A program made the translations under genes and the position numbers. The notes beneath the pieces are model-generated. The model was not told where the DNA came from, searched no databases, and was given only the letters and a program-made list of their open reading frames with translations. A stretch of DNA of 64,000 bases from Pelodera strongyloides (lineage: Eukaryota > Nematoda > Chromadorea > Rhabditida > Rhabditidae): NCBI GenBank assembly GCA_036852015.1, contig JAANDG010000165.1:186001-250000 (forward strand), in the 5' to 3' direction. Of the stretch, positions 1 through 11,266 are shown one piece after another. Position 1 is the stretch's first letter; the number at the start of each line of letters is the position of its first letter.

Positions 1-52
1 TCTGCCGGTAATACTGAATTCTATATTATACTTGTGCTTCATATCTTATTTG

Positions 53-302
53 ATACCAGTCGGCTCACGCCGCCTGAGGCGACTTACATGGAAATATGAT
101 TGGTTTAGCATGGGCATACTTATATACAAAGTTTCAAACGTATCATAAGAAATTCACATAAAAGGAAACAATTGCATATCGCATATGCATACTTCGATAT
201 TGAGCGCTTTTTATACCCGACCACGAACGAGATTTGCATTTCCGTAACGCACATCGGTATGCAAATTACGCTACAGTTACTCTTTTATATAATGAGATTA
301 TG
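53..302 (+). repeat. SINE-like dispersed repeat, copy 1
   Basis: The head (CCAG..GGCT..CGCCG..GAGGCG, 56-84) and the tail (TTCCGTAACG ... GTTACTCTTTTATATAAT, to about 302) are both shared with a copy at 8045-8276. The tail alone also appears near 32,330. The middle part differs between copies. A shared 3' tail is typical of SINEs moved by a common LINE. No box A/box B pair is obvious here, so the class is inferred. Confidence 0.5.
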
Positions 303-1060
303 CGTGTCTCATGTCAATAAACATCACTTTTAAGCAAACAATCTAAAACACTTCGAAGAATAGGGTCGAAGAATAGCCAAACAAAAGATTGAATTTTGAG
401 ATAAATATGTCACCCAATGAAATAACCACTCAATATTACGCGGTATCCTTCATTATCGCTGGTTCTACTCTGTTCTTCTACTGCACGTTTCCCGCGAAAC
501 AAAAATAAATCCCGTGTTTCCTGGCTGGCTAGCACCCAATCCCACGCAATAAGAAAAGTCGCATGTTTCCTGCCAGATTAGCCAATCATGTCCCGCAATT
601 AAACATTAGGCAGGCCTTGTGTTAGCGGCAAGGACCCTGATTAGCGCTCGCAATAAGGACGGAATCCCGCGTTTCCCGCTAGTTTGGGAGGAAACATGGG
701 ATTATGATTTCCGCTAAACTTCAAATGAAGAACATAGTATTCCGGTGGATTAGATATGGATATAGTTTTGTATACTGTAAATGCAAGAGCCCCTAACCTC
801 TACCTCTAACCTACTGCAAGAACCTCTAAGCATGTCACTAACACGCATGAAAATAAAAGCCCGAAGTCAATTGCTGAAGTCCTCAAAGAAAGGAATGATA
901 AAAAATAAAGCTAGTCAATTCAATTCCTTCGTAAACATGGCCTCCAGGAAAAGAACAAGGATTCCAAAAATACTTTCCAAAAAAAAACAAAAAGGCATTT
1001 TTCAACCAATAATTAAATCGCAAACAAATACCGTAGTCAGAAGAGCTAAAAATAGCATCC
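303..1060. other. intergenic, no gene seen
   Basis: Low-complexity AT-rich DNA. A short Lys/Arg-rich open frame (781-1077) lacks a splice acceptor upstream and any recognisable family. I see no gene here. Confidence 0.5.
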
Positions 1061-1063
1061 AGT

Positions 1064-1525
1064 TTGCATGCATCTAGCATATTTCTACCTTTGTTGCAAT
1101 CACGCGTGCAAGATCAAAGCAGGTCCGGAGCAAGATTCATGCAAAATCCATTCTTTGGGCCAGGCGCGACTGCATCAAACTTGCAAACATCTTGTACATT
1201 TGCGAAAGTAATCTCCGCCATGGGCAGATTTTCATATTCCTTTTACTTTTCTCTTTGCAATGGTTTTCTTTCATATTTTTTACCTTTATATTCGTATTTT
1301 TTAGTTTTAAGTCCTATTTCTCATATTTTTTTAATTGAATAAGTAGTTGATTTTACATAAAATTGTTTGAAAAAGAAATAGTATCAATCCTGCATGCATC
1401 TCGCATAGTTTTTGCTTTGTTGGTTTTAATGCTTGCAAGATCAAGTGAAATTCGACGCGAGATTTACGCAAAGTTCATGCTCCGAAGCTGGCCAGTCTGC
1501 ATGAATCTTGCAAACATCTTAAATG
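1064..1525 (+). repeat. degenerate direct duplication (1064-1205 and 1392-1525)
   Basis: Two segments about 330 bp apart share, in the same order, GCATGCATCT.GCATA, CTTTGTTG, TGCAAGATCAA and CTTGCAAACATCTT, with substitutions and indels between them. This looks like an old tandem duplication. No coding function is seen. Confidence 0.5.
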
Positions 1526-1648
1526 GCACGAATCGTTGTCGGGGTGTGCTTTTTTCCCATGGATCTTTCTTAATTTCCTTCATACGTTTTACTTTTATGT
1601 GTTTCACTGTTGTTTTGCTCTGTTCTCGTCACTTTACTGTTTACCCCT

Positions 1649-1790
1649 GAGGCCGTATTTACCAACACACATGGAGCCCTCCCTAGGGTCGCGAGCGCTC
1701 TGAATCTCCTGCCTTCGCACTCTCTACGCACTCTTGTAGCTCCCTGGGGAGGCCAGGGAGGGCTCCCTGTGCATTCGTGAATACGGCCTC
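1649..1790. mobile_element. short inverted-repeat element (MITE-like)
   Basis: The ends are inverted copies: GAGGCCGTATT.. on the left and ..AATACGGCCTC on the right. The pairing continues inward through GGAGCCCTCCCT / AGGGAGGGCTCC. The whole unit is about 142 bp with no coding capacity. No clear target-site duplication is visible. Its outermost bases resemble the ends of the elements at 3627 and 45911 (GGCCGTATT / AGCCCGTATT). Confidence 0.65.
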
Positions 1791-1983
1791 TGGTTCTTTT
1801 TGTTCATTCATCCGAAGTCTAAAGAAAATGCCCGCATTCCGCCAATTTTAACCTTTTGCAATTGACAGCCTATTCCGAGAGACATCACCCGATTGTAACA
1901 CACTGATGTCATGATCTCTTTTTTAAAGTTAATTTACGTCTTATTTTCCATTTATGATATTTTTAATTTGCAGGAAATATTGA

Positions 1984-4900
1984 ATGGGCACTTTGGAAAA
2001 TTGCCCATTGTTGGTTTGCGAAGCTGGTTCCGTATGTTCACACATGTTATCTTTCTTCAGTATGAGTGCCGAATCAAGTGTGGAGTCGAATTCTCCAGCG
2101 CGTTCAATACTCTCAGATTTTGATGAAACTACCACGCCAGCTACGAAGCCTGCATCAGTAAATGTAAGTTTACATTCTTTCTATGTTATGAGTTCCAGCA
2201 CCTGTGTCCGTACTTTGTATGTTGCTCCTTTGCTGCAACTATGTGAAGAGTGTTTCTCTCTAATATTACACAATGTGACAATATTTAGAATCATGTGTTC
2301 GGTGGAGTTCCGCAGCCCCTTTATAAGCAAATCGTCGAAAAGATATTGAGCGATGCAGAAAGCACCAAATGGGAAAAGTAGGTTTTTTTTCTCGTGCCAC
2401 TGATTTTCGTTTGCCTCTTACGCTTATTGGCTTGCCCTTTTTGGTTTTGTGATTGTCATTAAGTCATTACTATAAATTCCGTGCACAGGAGAACGTGGTA
2501 TTTGCTTGAAATTTACCTACCATTTTCAATTGATCTATTGATCACCAGACGCACACTCAGTCAGAATTGACAATAGATAATAGATGTCGCTGCCACTTGA
2601 ATGTACTTTCATATTTCAATTTCAGAGCTCTCAAGGAAAACTACTGTGTAAAGGACGGTTTTCTCTTGGAAAATATGGATGATGGCCGAAATAGGTATAG
2701 GTATCATGTTTGTGAATTACTAAATTACTAGTTGCTTTGTCATATACTATGCTTACTTTATCGTAGCACTCAGCACTATCTGTCGAGGGTTTTGTTGTGT
2801 CGATTATGTAGCGAAATAAAAGTCAAGACCAGGTTATCTTCTTTTGCAAGCTTGCCGGGTGACGTCATCTATCATAGTCATGCAAATAATATTTTCCAGA
2901 TATGTTGTGATGAGAGAAGATACCGAGTATATCCTTTCCCAACTTCATATTCTCCTCGGTCATGGCGCGAGGGAGCGAATGTTTGTTTATTTGGTTTATA
3001 GTTTGTTGATGTGTTTTAGTTATTGGAGTCTGGTGTCTATTTCTATGTTTTATTTGAAATAATTAGATGTAGTGTGAGAGGTCTTGAATCCTGCTTGTTA
3101 CTAAACTGTCAGTTTGCAGGAAAGACCTATTTCGGAGTAGTTTCTCATTCGGAACATCAGGCACTCGTGTTAGGAAAGGCTGTCTCGACACTGATGTCAA
3201 AGTTGTCCGCCAGAGTTGTCGGGTGAGAATTCGTATTTCGAATATTTCGAAATAAATCGTATTTAAACCATAAATTATTTAAAGCTTGTAGCCTTTGTAT
3301 TTCGAAAAAAAAGTTGTTTGGACGCGTTTTAAAAACTGAGCTGTAAAATTGGTAGCTTCTCATAACATTGCGTGCTACTTTGAGCCGATTCAGACCCTCA
3401 TATCGGGCTAAGAAATCCTGGCTGACTATGTTCGATATTTTGTTCGTTTAGGAGTGCCACCTTCTCGCTAATAAGACCTTCCTGCTCATTACTACCACCC
3501 GTCAGTTTTTTTTGTTAAATTCCGTTGTAGTAAATGTTTTCCTATCTATTTATAATTGTACAAATAGGTATGTATTTCTTTATTTCATCTCCTCTCTGAG
3601 ATGTGAATTGTGATTATGCCTTTATTAGGCCGTATTCTCGGGCGCACGGAAATTTTCCGTCGCGGAACATGTTCCGTTCCGCGAAAAGAGTGGTATTCTC
3701 GGACAAACGGATCGTGTAGTTTGTAGTCTGCAAATTTCCGTTCCGCAAAACGGAAATTTTTTCCATACAAAAATTTCCCTGAGGTTTTTGGGTGGGAAAT
3801 CACGACGGAAATTTTCCGTTGATTTATTTTTACTTTATTTCTTTGTAATTTTTTTGTTATTTGTTTCTTTAACTTTTTTAATTTTTTAAGAATAATTTTC
3901 GTTAAATTTACAGTTCGTTAGTGAAAAATTAAGCATCCAAATGCTAGAAATTTGCTATAAACAAGGAACAAATGTGTTAACTTATATATAAAACAATAAA
4001 TTATTATAATATAAACTCAAAATATGAAAGAAAATTAGTGGTAAAGTCAAAATTCTACTACATGGAACATGTTCCGTTCGATTCGTATTCTGGCGCCCAT
4101 CTAGTGCGGAACCCTTTCCGCAGCGGAAGATTTCCGCACGGATATTTTCCCGGAACGTGTTCCCATTTTTGAAGTTCCGTGCAGCCCGAGATTACGGGCT
4201 ATTGAGTTATACTCCGCATTCCACATTCTCGGTTATTGTTCTTCAGCTGGCGCGGGTCTGTCCCTGAAGGTGACTCCAGTTTTGGATGTGTCCCCTGGCG
4301 AGCCGAGGTTCACTCTTTCAATTGACGGAATAGATAGTGGAATGGTGGATGATCATCTGAAAGCCATTTCCACTCTGGCTGACGTATGCTTTATTTTCAT
4401 ATTCAGTTTATTTTCGATGGCATCATTCGTCCGTTTATGCCCGATATCCGAAACATTTTTGGTATGTGTTTGTCTGTGACGTGTTTAAGAAAAGGATAAG
4501 ACGTATATTCTTTCAACTTCAATGCTATTTCAGAAGAGCCAAGAAGAGAACAAACTTCTGGAAACTGGGCCCATGTCCCCATTCGAAGAAGGCCAACTTC
4601 CTTCAATAAACAGGGAGCAGTACGACGAATTGCGCGATTATCTCAAAACAAAGAAACTTCCTCAGCGATTGTGAGTTAAAATTACTACTGTAATGCGAAT
4701 GCTTAGTATTGCTTAGAAAGTAGATGTGGGTTGTGTTTTTTGGGATTAACTGATTAACTGCTAAGTGTTCAACGGATGCATGTGGCGATGTTGTAATTTG
4801 TCTGTCCGCGATCTTCGCTTCTTTTGGTTTTTACGTGCTTACCTCACGTGTTTTCCTAAGTCTACTTGGATTATCGTGGTTCGCTTGGCGTCCGTCTCAT

Positions 4901-7900
4901 AGTGATTGTGATTGATTTTACTTATAGTATGGACGTTGAGAACTCGGAGAAGCGCCAGTTTATTAAAAATGCCAAAGTGGTGAGTTTGGATCCGAAGGAC
5001 GGTACGCAGCTGAGGATTCTCAACTGGGAAATACCGAGATCGCCTTTGGTGGTAAAGTTTTTTAATAGCTTTATGGTTTTGTTCGGGAATTTACTTAGCG
5101 AAAGTCAGAATGAGGAAGAAAGTCAGAATCAGAGATTTATGTACTCCACGTAGACTGTTTGAACATGATTTACTTGATGGATGGGGAAATATAAATATTG
5201 CTTGCCGCATCTTCTAGAGATCACTATTTATACAGTTTGGAGTTTGACAGTAAGATGTGTATTTCTAGGTTTGTGAGGAAGAGGCGGAGGAGATTACAAC
5301 TGAAGTACACCAAATGCTGGCCCACATTTCGTCCGAGCAGATGTATTCCTTTTTACACATTTATCCTCTTGCAATAATTTGACCTATCTGTCCGTTTTGA
5401 GACATGAGCTGTGGGTAGTGGGTAGAGATGTGTGTAGATATTAGGATAGATCCTAAGATATAAATAATATTGTTTTCAGGGCGGATATTCTGTCTCGTAC
5501 CATGTATTGGAAAGATATTAAACTTTCAATGGAAGCCGCTGCCGCCCGATGTAAAGTATGCAAACAAATGGGAGGCGCAGTCACCTCCAAGGATCATCCC
5601 ATTAATTACAAAAGTCAGTGATTGTTTATTATTATAGTTATTATGATTATTTAATTGTTTTTTTTTAATATATCCGTGATATGTTCGTGAATGGTTGTTG
5701 GGGGACGGGGGTTGGGCCAACTAGCTGGCATTTGGGGACGCGGGACATTACCTAGGACGGAGAGATTGCCGATTGCCGTGCTTCCAGCTCTGAGCTCTAG
5801 CAGCGTCGTTTCCTTTCATAATGACCGTGTCTGGATGTTATAACCCATGAATGTTAGCGTGCACATAACCCAGTTAAGTGATATAATGTTTCTAAAAAGA
5901 AACGGGGATGAATGTTTTCCGTGTACCCCAAAATTATCGATTTTTTTTTTACTTTGAACTGTTGCCAATTTAGCCGCTGAAATAGGGTTTTCGATCGCTT
6001 TTGATGTGGAGGGAACAGGAAAGGCAACTGATCGAGCCTTTACTCTTGAATACGGTAGGTTTGGTTCTTTGCCTGAGTGACGAATTTATATCTTTGTTCT
6101 CTTTTTTTCTTTCTTTATCCTGTGCTGATACATCTCTGTTTGAATGTAAGTGGACCATTAGTACGCGCGGAAGGGCTGATTGTCTGTTGTGCATGATTGG
6201 AACCTACATTCCTGGCAGACTCCTATACTTACAAATTGTGTTCTCGAAGCCGTCTCTTTCAGGCACCGTCGACCGTGAGGCAGTGCAGAAATACAACGAC
6301 GAGTTGTGTCTGGCAATAAAAAGGGAAAACGGAATTCCCAATCCTGATCCTGCTCCTGATACGTTGCAGGCTAATGAGGTATGCTGGAAGCTTATATAAG
6401 GTCGACGAATGTGTCCCTAAAATCGTAAATGAAAGTTGTTCCTAAATGAAAGTTGTGACCCAACTCAATGTAAGTTACCTTGAGTCTTTTGTTGTAGTGC
6501 TTGTTTTGTCCGCCATTTACGTTTTCCACCAACACTGTTATTTATATGTGATGATGAATAGACATATACTTGTAGAAAGTCGCACATGAGGATCATAATG
6601 AGGGAAACGGTCAGTTCGTGCCTCCGGATCCAAATAAACCCAGTTGGTTTTTTACGCCCTCTTCTTTATTCGCTGAGTGCCTTCTGGGTTATTTTGGGTA
6701 GTCTATATGTTCATAGATACTATAGTTGTGCGTGTATACAGATACCATAGATACTCTATGTTTATAAACGCTATAGTTGGAGTTTCATTAATTTAATCAA
6801 ACTATCTGAATTGTACCATTTAATTAAGAAATTCGCCTGAGACGGAGCGTTGCATCTAGGAAATCTGTCGGATCTTCGGCTGCAAAGGTAAGCGTAAGTT
6901 GTAGATATGTTCTTCGTCTCTCCAACTGAGGCGTAATATTGTGCATAGAGTAAAATGGGATGATAGTAATCTCCAGTGTGTGATGTAACATTATTCAATT
7001 CTATATTCTACCCTGATACATTTTGTTATAGAAGGCAGTGTTGTCTTCTTCTGAGGGACTGCAAGCAGAAACCCTGGATCTGGAATTGCCTGAAAAGGCA
7101 GTTAATAGCACTGGAGGAATCAGAAAAGCGAATCCTAATAATGGAATGTGTGGGTTATTTATTATTAACTTTTTATTCAATTGTTTAAAAATACAATACA
7201 GTTTCTAGTTCACAGCTTTCCATATCCGATTTGCGTATATTCTGCTCACTCTTCCTAGTTATTCCAGCAGTTCTGATAAAGTGCATTTCAGTGTCCACTC
7301 CGCGTCGAGTTGTAAAGAGGTCTGTTACATGGTCCCCCAATCTTGAACTTCCAATAAAGAAAGAAGGTGAGTCATAGTGTCAACTAATTATCTTTTTGTT
7401 TTAATTAGAGTTTTTTCAACAACCGATGAATAATGAATAACCATTGGACATTGCAAGGCTTGTTAGCAATTAGTGTTCTTGATCGATCGTGGTAACGTGT
7501 ATTTATATTTCTGCACCGAACTATATGAGCAATTAAAAAGCGAGGCAAACATGTAATGCTCTTTTTACAGCTGTCGATGGCTCGGTTTCCCTTAAGCAAA
7601 ACAAGGAGAACGAGGATATACCGTACGTTTTATCACAATTTCGGATTCTTTATTCTTTGTATATGATTTTCACAAGCAGAGTATATCTGATCTTATAGGA
7701 TTAGATATTTGTTAGGTGTTCTTCCTCACTGTCTCACTCGATATTTGTGTGTGTGTTTACTTTATTTTACTTATTTCAACCAATTCAGTGTTCAATGCGT
7801 GCCCATAAGCGGAGGTTACATATTCTGTCCTACTGGATTTGTGCAGAAAAAGAACGATGTTGTTACGATTAAGAAGAGCGTGAAGGTAACATTTAGTGTT

Positions 7901-8913
7901 GAATATTCTAAATTCTAATTGTTCCGCTCTGATAATTTTTCGGTGCATTAAAAGACACACGCTGAACCATCTCCGAAGTGGTTCAGGTCATCTCCGATGG
8001 CAAAGGCGAATTTATGCCTGTAACGAAATATATAAAAACTTAAAAACCAGCCAGCTGCGCCGCCGTAGGCCGCTTAGGCGTCTGTCCGTACTTATGAAAC
8101 GTCGGTAAGGTAGATGAAAATCTTTACGAATGAAGACATACATCGTTCTTTTACATGAGAATATTCTAATTTGAGCTGCGGCACTCTTTCATATTCAAAG
8201 CGGAACAATTTATTCGAACTCTACTTCCGTAACGTGAGTCCTAACTCACATTACAGTTACTCTTTTATATAATAAGATAATAATATATTGTGTGATTTAG
8301 GATGAATGTCTATCATTGACCATCCATGTGGAGATGGCCCGTATTGGTTCACAAGAAGCTAGCGATGTCGCTGTTAGGCCTATCACCAAACCGGTCCTGT
8401 CCGGAAAGTAAGTTATTAACCATTACCATCTCAAATCTCATCTTTTCTTTTTCTAAATTACAGGCAAGGTGTCAACTCAGTGCTGTACTTTGTATAATGT
8501 AAACTTTGTATTTTATTATTATTAATTGCTAGAGCAATGGTACAAACGTATAGTTTGTTCCTTGCCCGAACTACTCTTCATTCATTCATTCATCCTTTCA
8601 GTGTCGAGAAGACAGTGGTCGGTGAATTCGTTATTCCGAATGGATTTGACCTTCAGGAATACGAATCCCGCGAGACTTACGTGGTCAGTTTGTTAAGTCT
8701 CTAACTCTGTGAAACCTGTACATAGGTTAATACTCTAAAAGACGTATATTAAAGGGAATAACTACTGATGTGTGATATTTTGAACCTTGTTATAGTCTTC
8801 TGTAACGTTCACCCTTTGTTGTTGGTCATTTCATTATGTTATGCTTTTAGGGAGACAATCTCGCGTTCGAGGTTGTTTTGCGACTGAAAAAGGTGGTCGA
8901 CTCGAATGAATGA
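1984..8913 (+). CDS. putative domesticated integrase-like protein with two HHCC zinc-binding modules (22 exons, 697 aa)
   Basis: Exons: 1984-2163, 2289-2377, 2626-2694, 2900-2980, 3120-3222, 3452-3500, 4247-4383, 4534-4670, 4928-5051, 5269-5342, 5480-5613, 5974-6054, 6263-6378, 6576-6642, 6829-6887, 7032-7149, 7292-7366, 7571-7622, 7789-7885, 8301-8407, 8602-8683, 8851-8913. The frame stays open throughout. The start follows an acceptor (TTTGCAG) by 10 bases; M27 (2062) is an alternative. Module 1 has H129-x4-H134-x38-C173-x2-C176; its CREC is created only by the exon 5/6 join. Module 2 has H337-x4-H342-x29-C372-x2-C375 with a YW before the cysteines. Each is preceded by a segment like the N-terminal part of gypsy-type integrases and followed by a short strand ending in Asp (D217; D403, 28 residues after C375), as at the start of an integrase core. 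No complete DDE core is visible. The C-terminal 270 residues are basic/Ser-rich and unrecognised. Donors of exons 4, 6 and 14 are weak. Family assignment is inference; a DNA- or protein-binding role is likely. Confidence 0.7.
3627..4200. mobile_element. inverted-repeat element in intron 6 of the HHCC gene
   Basis: Left end AGGCCGTATTCTCGGGCG.CACGGAA matches the reverse complement of the right end, AGCCCGTAATCTCGGGCTGCACGGAA. Subterminal GGAACATGTTCC and GGAAATTTTCC motifs repeat inside both halves. It is about 574 bp and non-coding. A 3-bp ATT flanks both sides and may be a target duplication. The terminal motif is shared with the element at 45911-46063. Confidence 0.7.
8045..8276 (+). repeat. 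SINE-like dispersed repeat, copy 2 (intronic)
   Basis: Lies in intron 19 of the HHCC gene. From 8079 to 8275 it matches, on the opposite strand, 59521-59700, including TACTTATGAAACGTC, CATCGTTCTTTTACATGAGA and GAGCTGCGGCA. Its head and tail match the copy at 53-302. It ends TTACTCTTTTATATAATAAGAT. Confidence 0.65.
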
Positions 8914-9370
8914 ATGAATGAATGATGTGGAGGTTCGGTTGATGATTGCTAGTTTGAGGAATTCAGCTCAATGCAATCAATACATATAATACATGTACAT
9001 TACATTATGTTGTCAGTTTTAGTTTGTTTTACTTGTTAGCTCCAAATCCCGTATAGCCCTTTGTGTTAGTGGTTATCCATATGTACTCTTGTCGTTGTTG
9101 TTGTTACGTTTTCTTTTTGTTGGCTATGTTTTATTATTAAGTTACTAACTTAATTTGAAGGTTAATATACTGGTTCATTTCACTTTGATTCGTGTTACCA
9201 TTCATCTTTTCTACGGTTTTTCTCATTCTGGATCTCATTGTCAGGCATGATTGAAATGTTTTACACCATCTCATGTTATGTATGACCCATCTTTGTGCAA
9301 TATACAATGCTCTGCGATTTGTTGTATAAAATTTACTGTACCTCATTTATGTTTAGTATATCACACATAC

Positions 9371-9376
9371 AATAAA
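9371..9376 (+). terminator. candidate polyadenylation signal of the HHCC gene
   Basis: AATAAA, 458 bases after the stop codon at 8913 and before the transposon at 9531. It is the first canonical signal I see downstream. Confidence 0.4.
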
Positions 9377-9530
9377 AGTAAACTTTGTGGGATCAGGTTT
9401 CATCGCGGAAAAGGGTGTGATCATTTGAAGAATTTGATGAGCCAATAAGTGTCAAGAAGGAACAATTCATAGTAAAAAATATCCAAGATGAAGGTTTGCT
9501 TAGGTTTCACACGAAGAGGGTAATATATTG

Positions 9531-10231
9531 GGCTCTATTCAAGAATAGCCGTCCCAAGAAAGTATAGCCGTCCCATAAGAAAATAACCGTCCCATGGGAT
9601 AGCCAACCGTCCCAAAAAAGTATAGCCGTCCCATGGAGAGGCCAACCGTCCCATAGAGGGGCCAACCGTCCCATTGGAATTTTTGTTTTTAAAAAAACCA
9701 ATAAACCGTGTATTGTGTTTGAATTTGTGAACACTGTTCATAAAAGGGCATTCTTTGATAAGTGTGTAAGATCTCCGACGGATGGGCGGCTTACGGTAAC
9801 ATCAACACCTTGCATCAACAATATGATTAATGATATGATCACCGTTGGGGTGATTTAAAGCGTTCCATGAAACATCTGTATGGTACCAGCGAATACCTGC
9901 TCCCATCTTACCTCTATAATTATATGTTCAGTCATAAGGAAAATATTTTAAATGACTTATTACTTAATGACTTATTACTACGGATTTTCACTAGCTCTTA
10001 GAATGTTGATAAGAAATAAAAAAAATTTTGAGGTCGATGTTTTCATGTTCAAAACCCCACCGCACATTCAATTCTTTGGGAGGTTTGGGACGGTTATTTT
10101 TTATTGGGACGGCTATACTTTTTTGGGACGGTTGGCCCGGCCATGGGACGGTTGCCCGTCCCATGGCCGGGGACGGTTGAGAATCTTGGGACGGCTATAC
10201 TTTCTTGGGACGGCTATTCTTGAATAGAGCC
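9531..10231. mobile_element. 701-bp non-autonomous DNA transposon with long inverted repeats and a 9-bp target duplication
   Basis: The element starts GGCTCTATTCAAGAATAGCC and ends with its reverse complement, GGCTATTCTTGAATAGAGCC. It is flanked on both sides by the identical 9-mer AATATATTG (9522-9530 and 10232-10240). The left arm, about 150 bp, repeats CCGTCCCA seven to eight times; the right arm carries the inverse TGGGACGG. The terminal 20 bases are themselves nearly palindromic. The core of about 400 bp has no coding capacity. Nine-base duplications with long inverted repeats fit a Mutator-like (MULE) non-autonomous element; that class is an inference. Confidence 0.8.
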
Positions 10232-10240
10232 AATATATTG

Positions 10241-11266
10241 TTTGGATGCTGTAGTTTTACTTTGGTTTCGATATCGGAACTTTTGGTGTAGCTTGTCTGT
10301 GTATCGTGATCAAAGAACGACCATGTCGCTGGGCGCACGCACGATATTCCGCAGCTGCTGCACACTACATATAAACACTTCCAAGAACTTCATGGACAGC
10401 AGTGATGCTTTCATCTTTCGGGTCATAATCCTCTTGATGACATAATTTAACCCTGAGCTTGATTACAATTTTGTTCCGAACCACGAATACAATACCTTTC
10501 AATATTATACCGGGATCTAGGGACACAACATCTTACATTTACAATTAGTTATACGACCGTTTATCTTTATAAAAACAAAAGGACTAAAAAGAATATTAGC
10601 TTTTATTCCATCCATTACGACTATTTTTTTGTAAATCACCTTATTAATCACATCATCACTATTTTACCTATTTAGTTTTCTTCAAGCTTTTGGTGGCGAT
10701 TACGAACTCGCTAGGCAGTAAAGTGTTTAAATTGTGAAGAACTCAACAATAAAAATAAAGCCGTAGGGTATCGGTATTTGTTTTATTATTATTAATTGCA
10801 ACGAAGCGTAAAAGAACCAAGGCCTAAAATCTATCAATGTCACCTAAAATCTACCAACTACTAGAATATAAGAAACAATGACTCAACAATAAAGACATAA
10901 CAAAGTAACAATAAAGATGAGATGAGAGAGAAATTCCGAAGCTAAATAATAATGTTCTGATACATAAAACTCACGTGGTACAATTTCTTATGCTCACAAT
11001 AAATAAAGAAACTTTTTCATATGTACATAAACGTCAACTCTTTGTGTCGACATTAGGTAATTGAATATAACCTACGTAATATAACCAATTTTTTCGTACA
11101 CATTAAAAAAATATTATTCATCGTCTTACATTTGTGAAATGAGACCTCTACGCTTTACCAAAGTCAAAACAATTCGAATTTTTGAAAAAAATAAGTCATG
11201 ATACAGTACGCTCAATGGTAGGCATAACTGAGTCTTGAAATTACACCAGAATTCCGAAACAATGTC
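10241..11266. other. intergenic between two convergent genes
   Basis: AT-rich DNA between the 3' ends of the HHCC gene and OXA1L. No exon with usable splice sites or family similarity was found on either strand. It probably holds the 3' untranslated region of OXA1L at its right end. Confidence 0.5.

Noticed and set aside
781..1077. 98-codon basic open frame
   Set aside because: No acceptor just before its ATG, no family, low-complexity Lys/Arg content and overlap with a degenerate repeat.
3585..3803. Minus-strand frame over the inverted-repeat element
   Set aside because: It lies within the terminal part of a non-coding MITE and encodes repeated motif translation.
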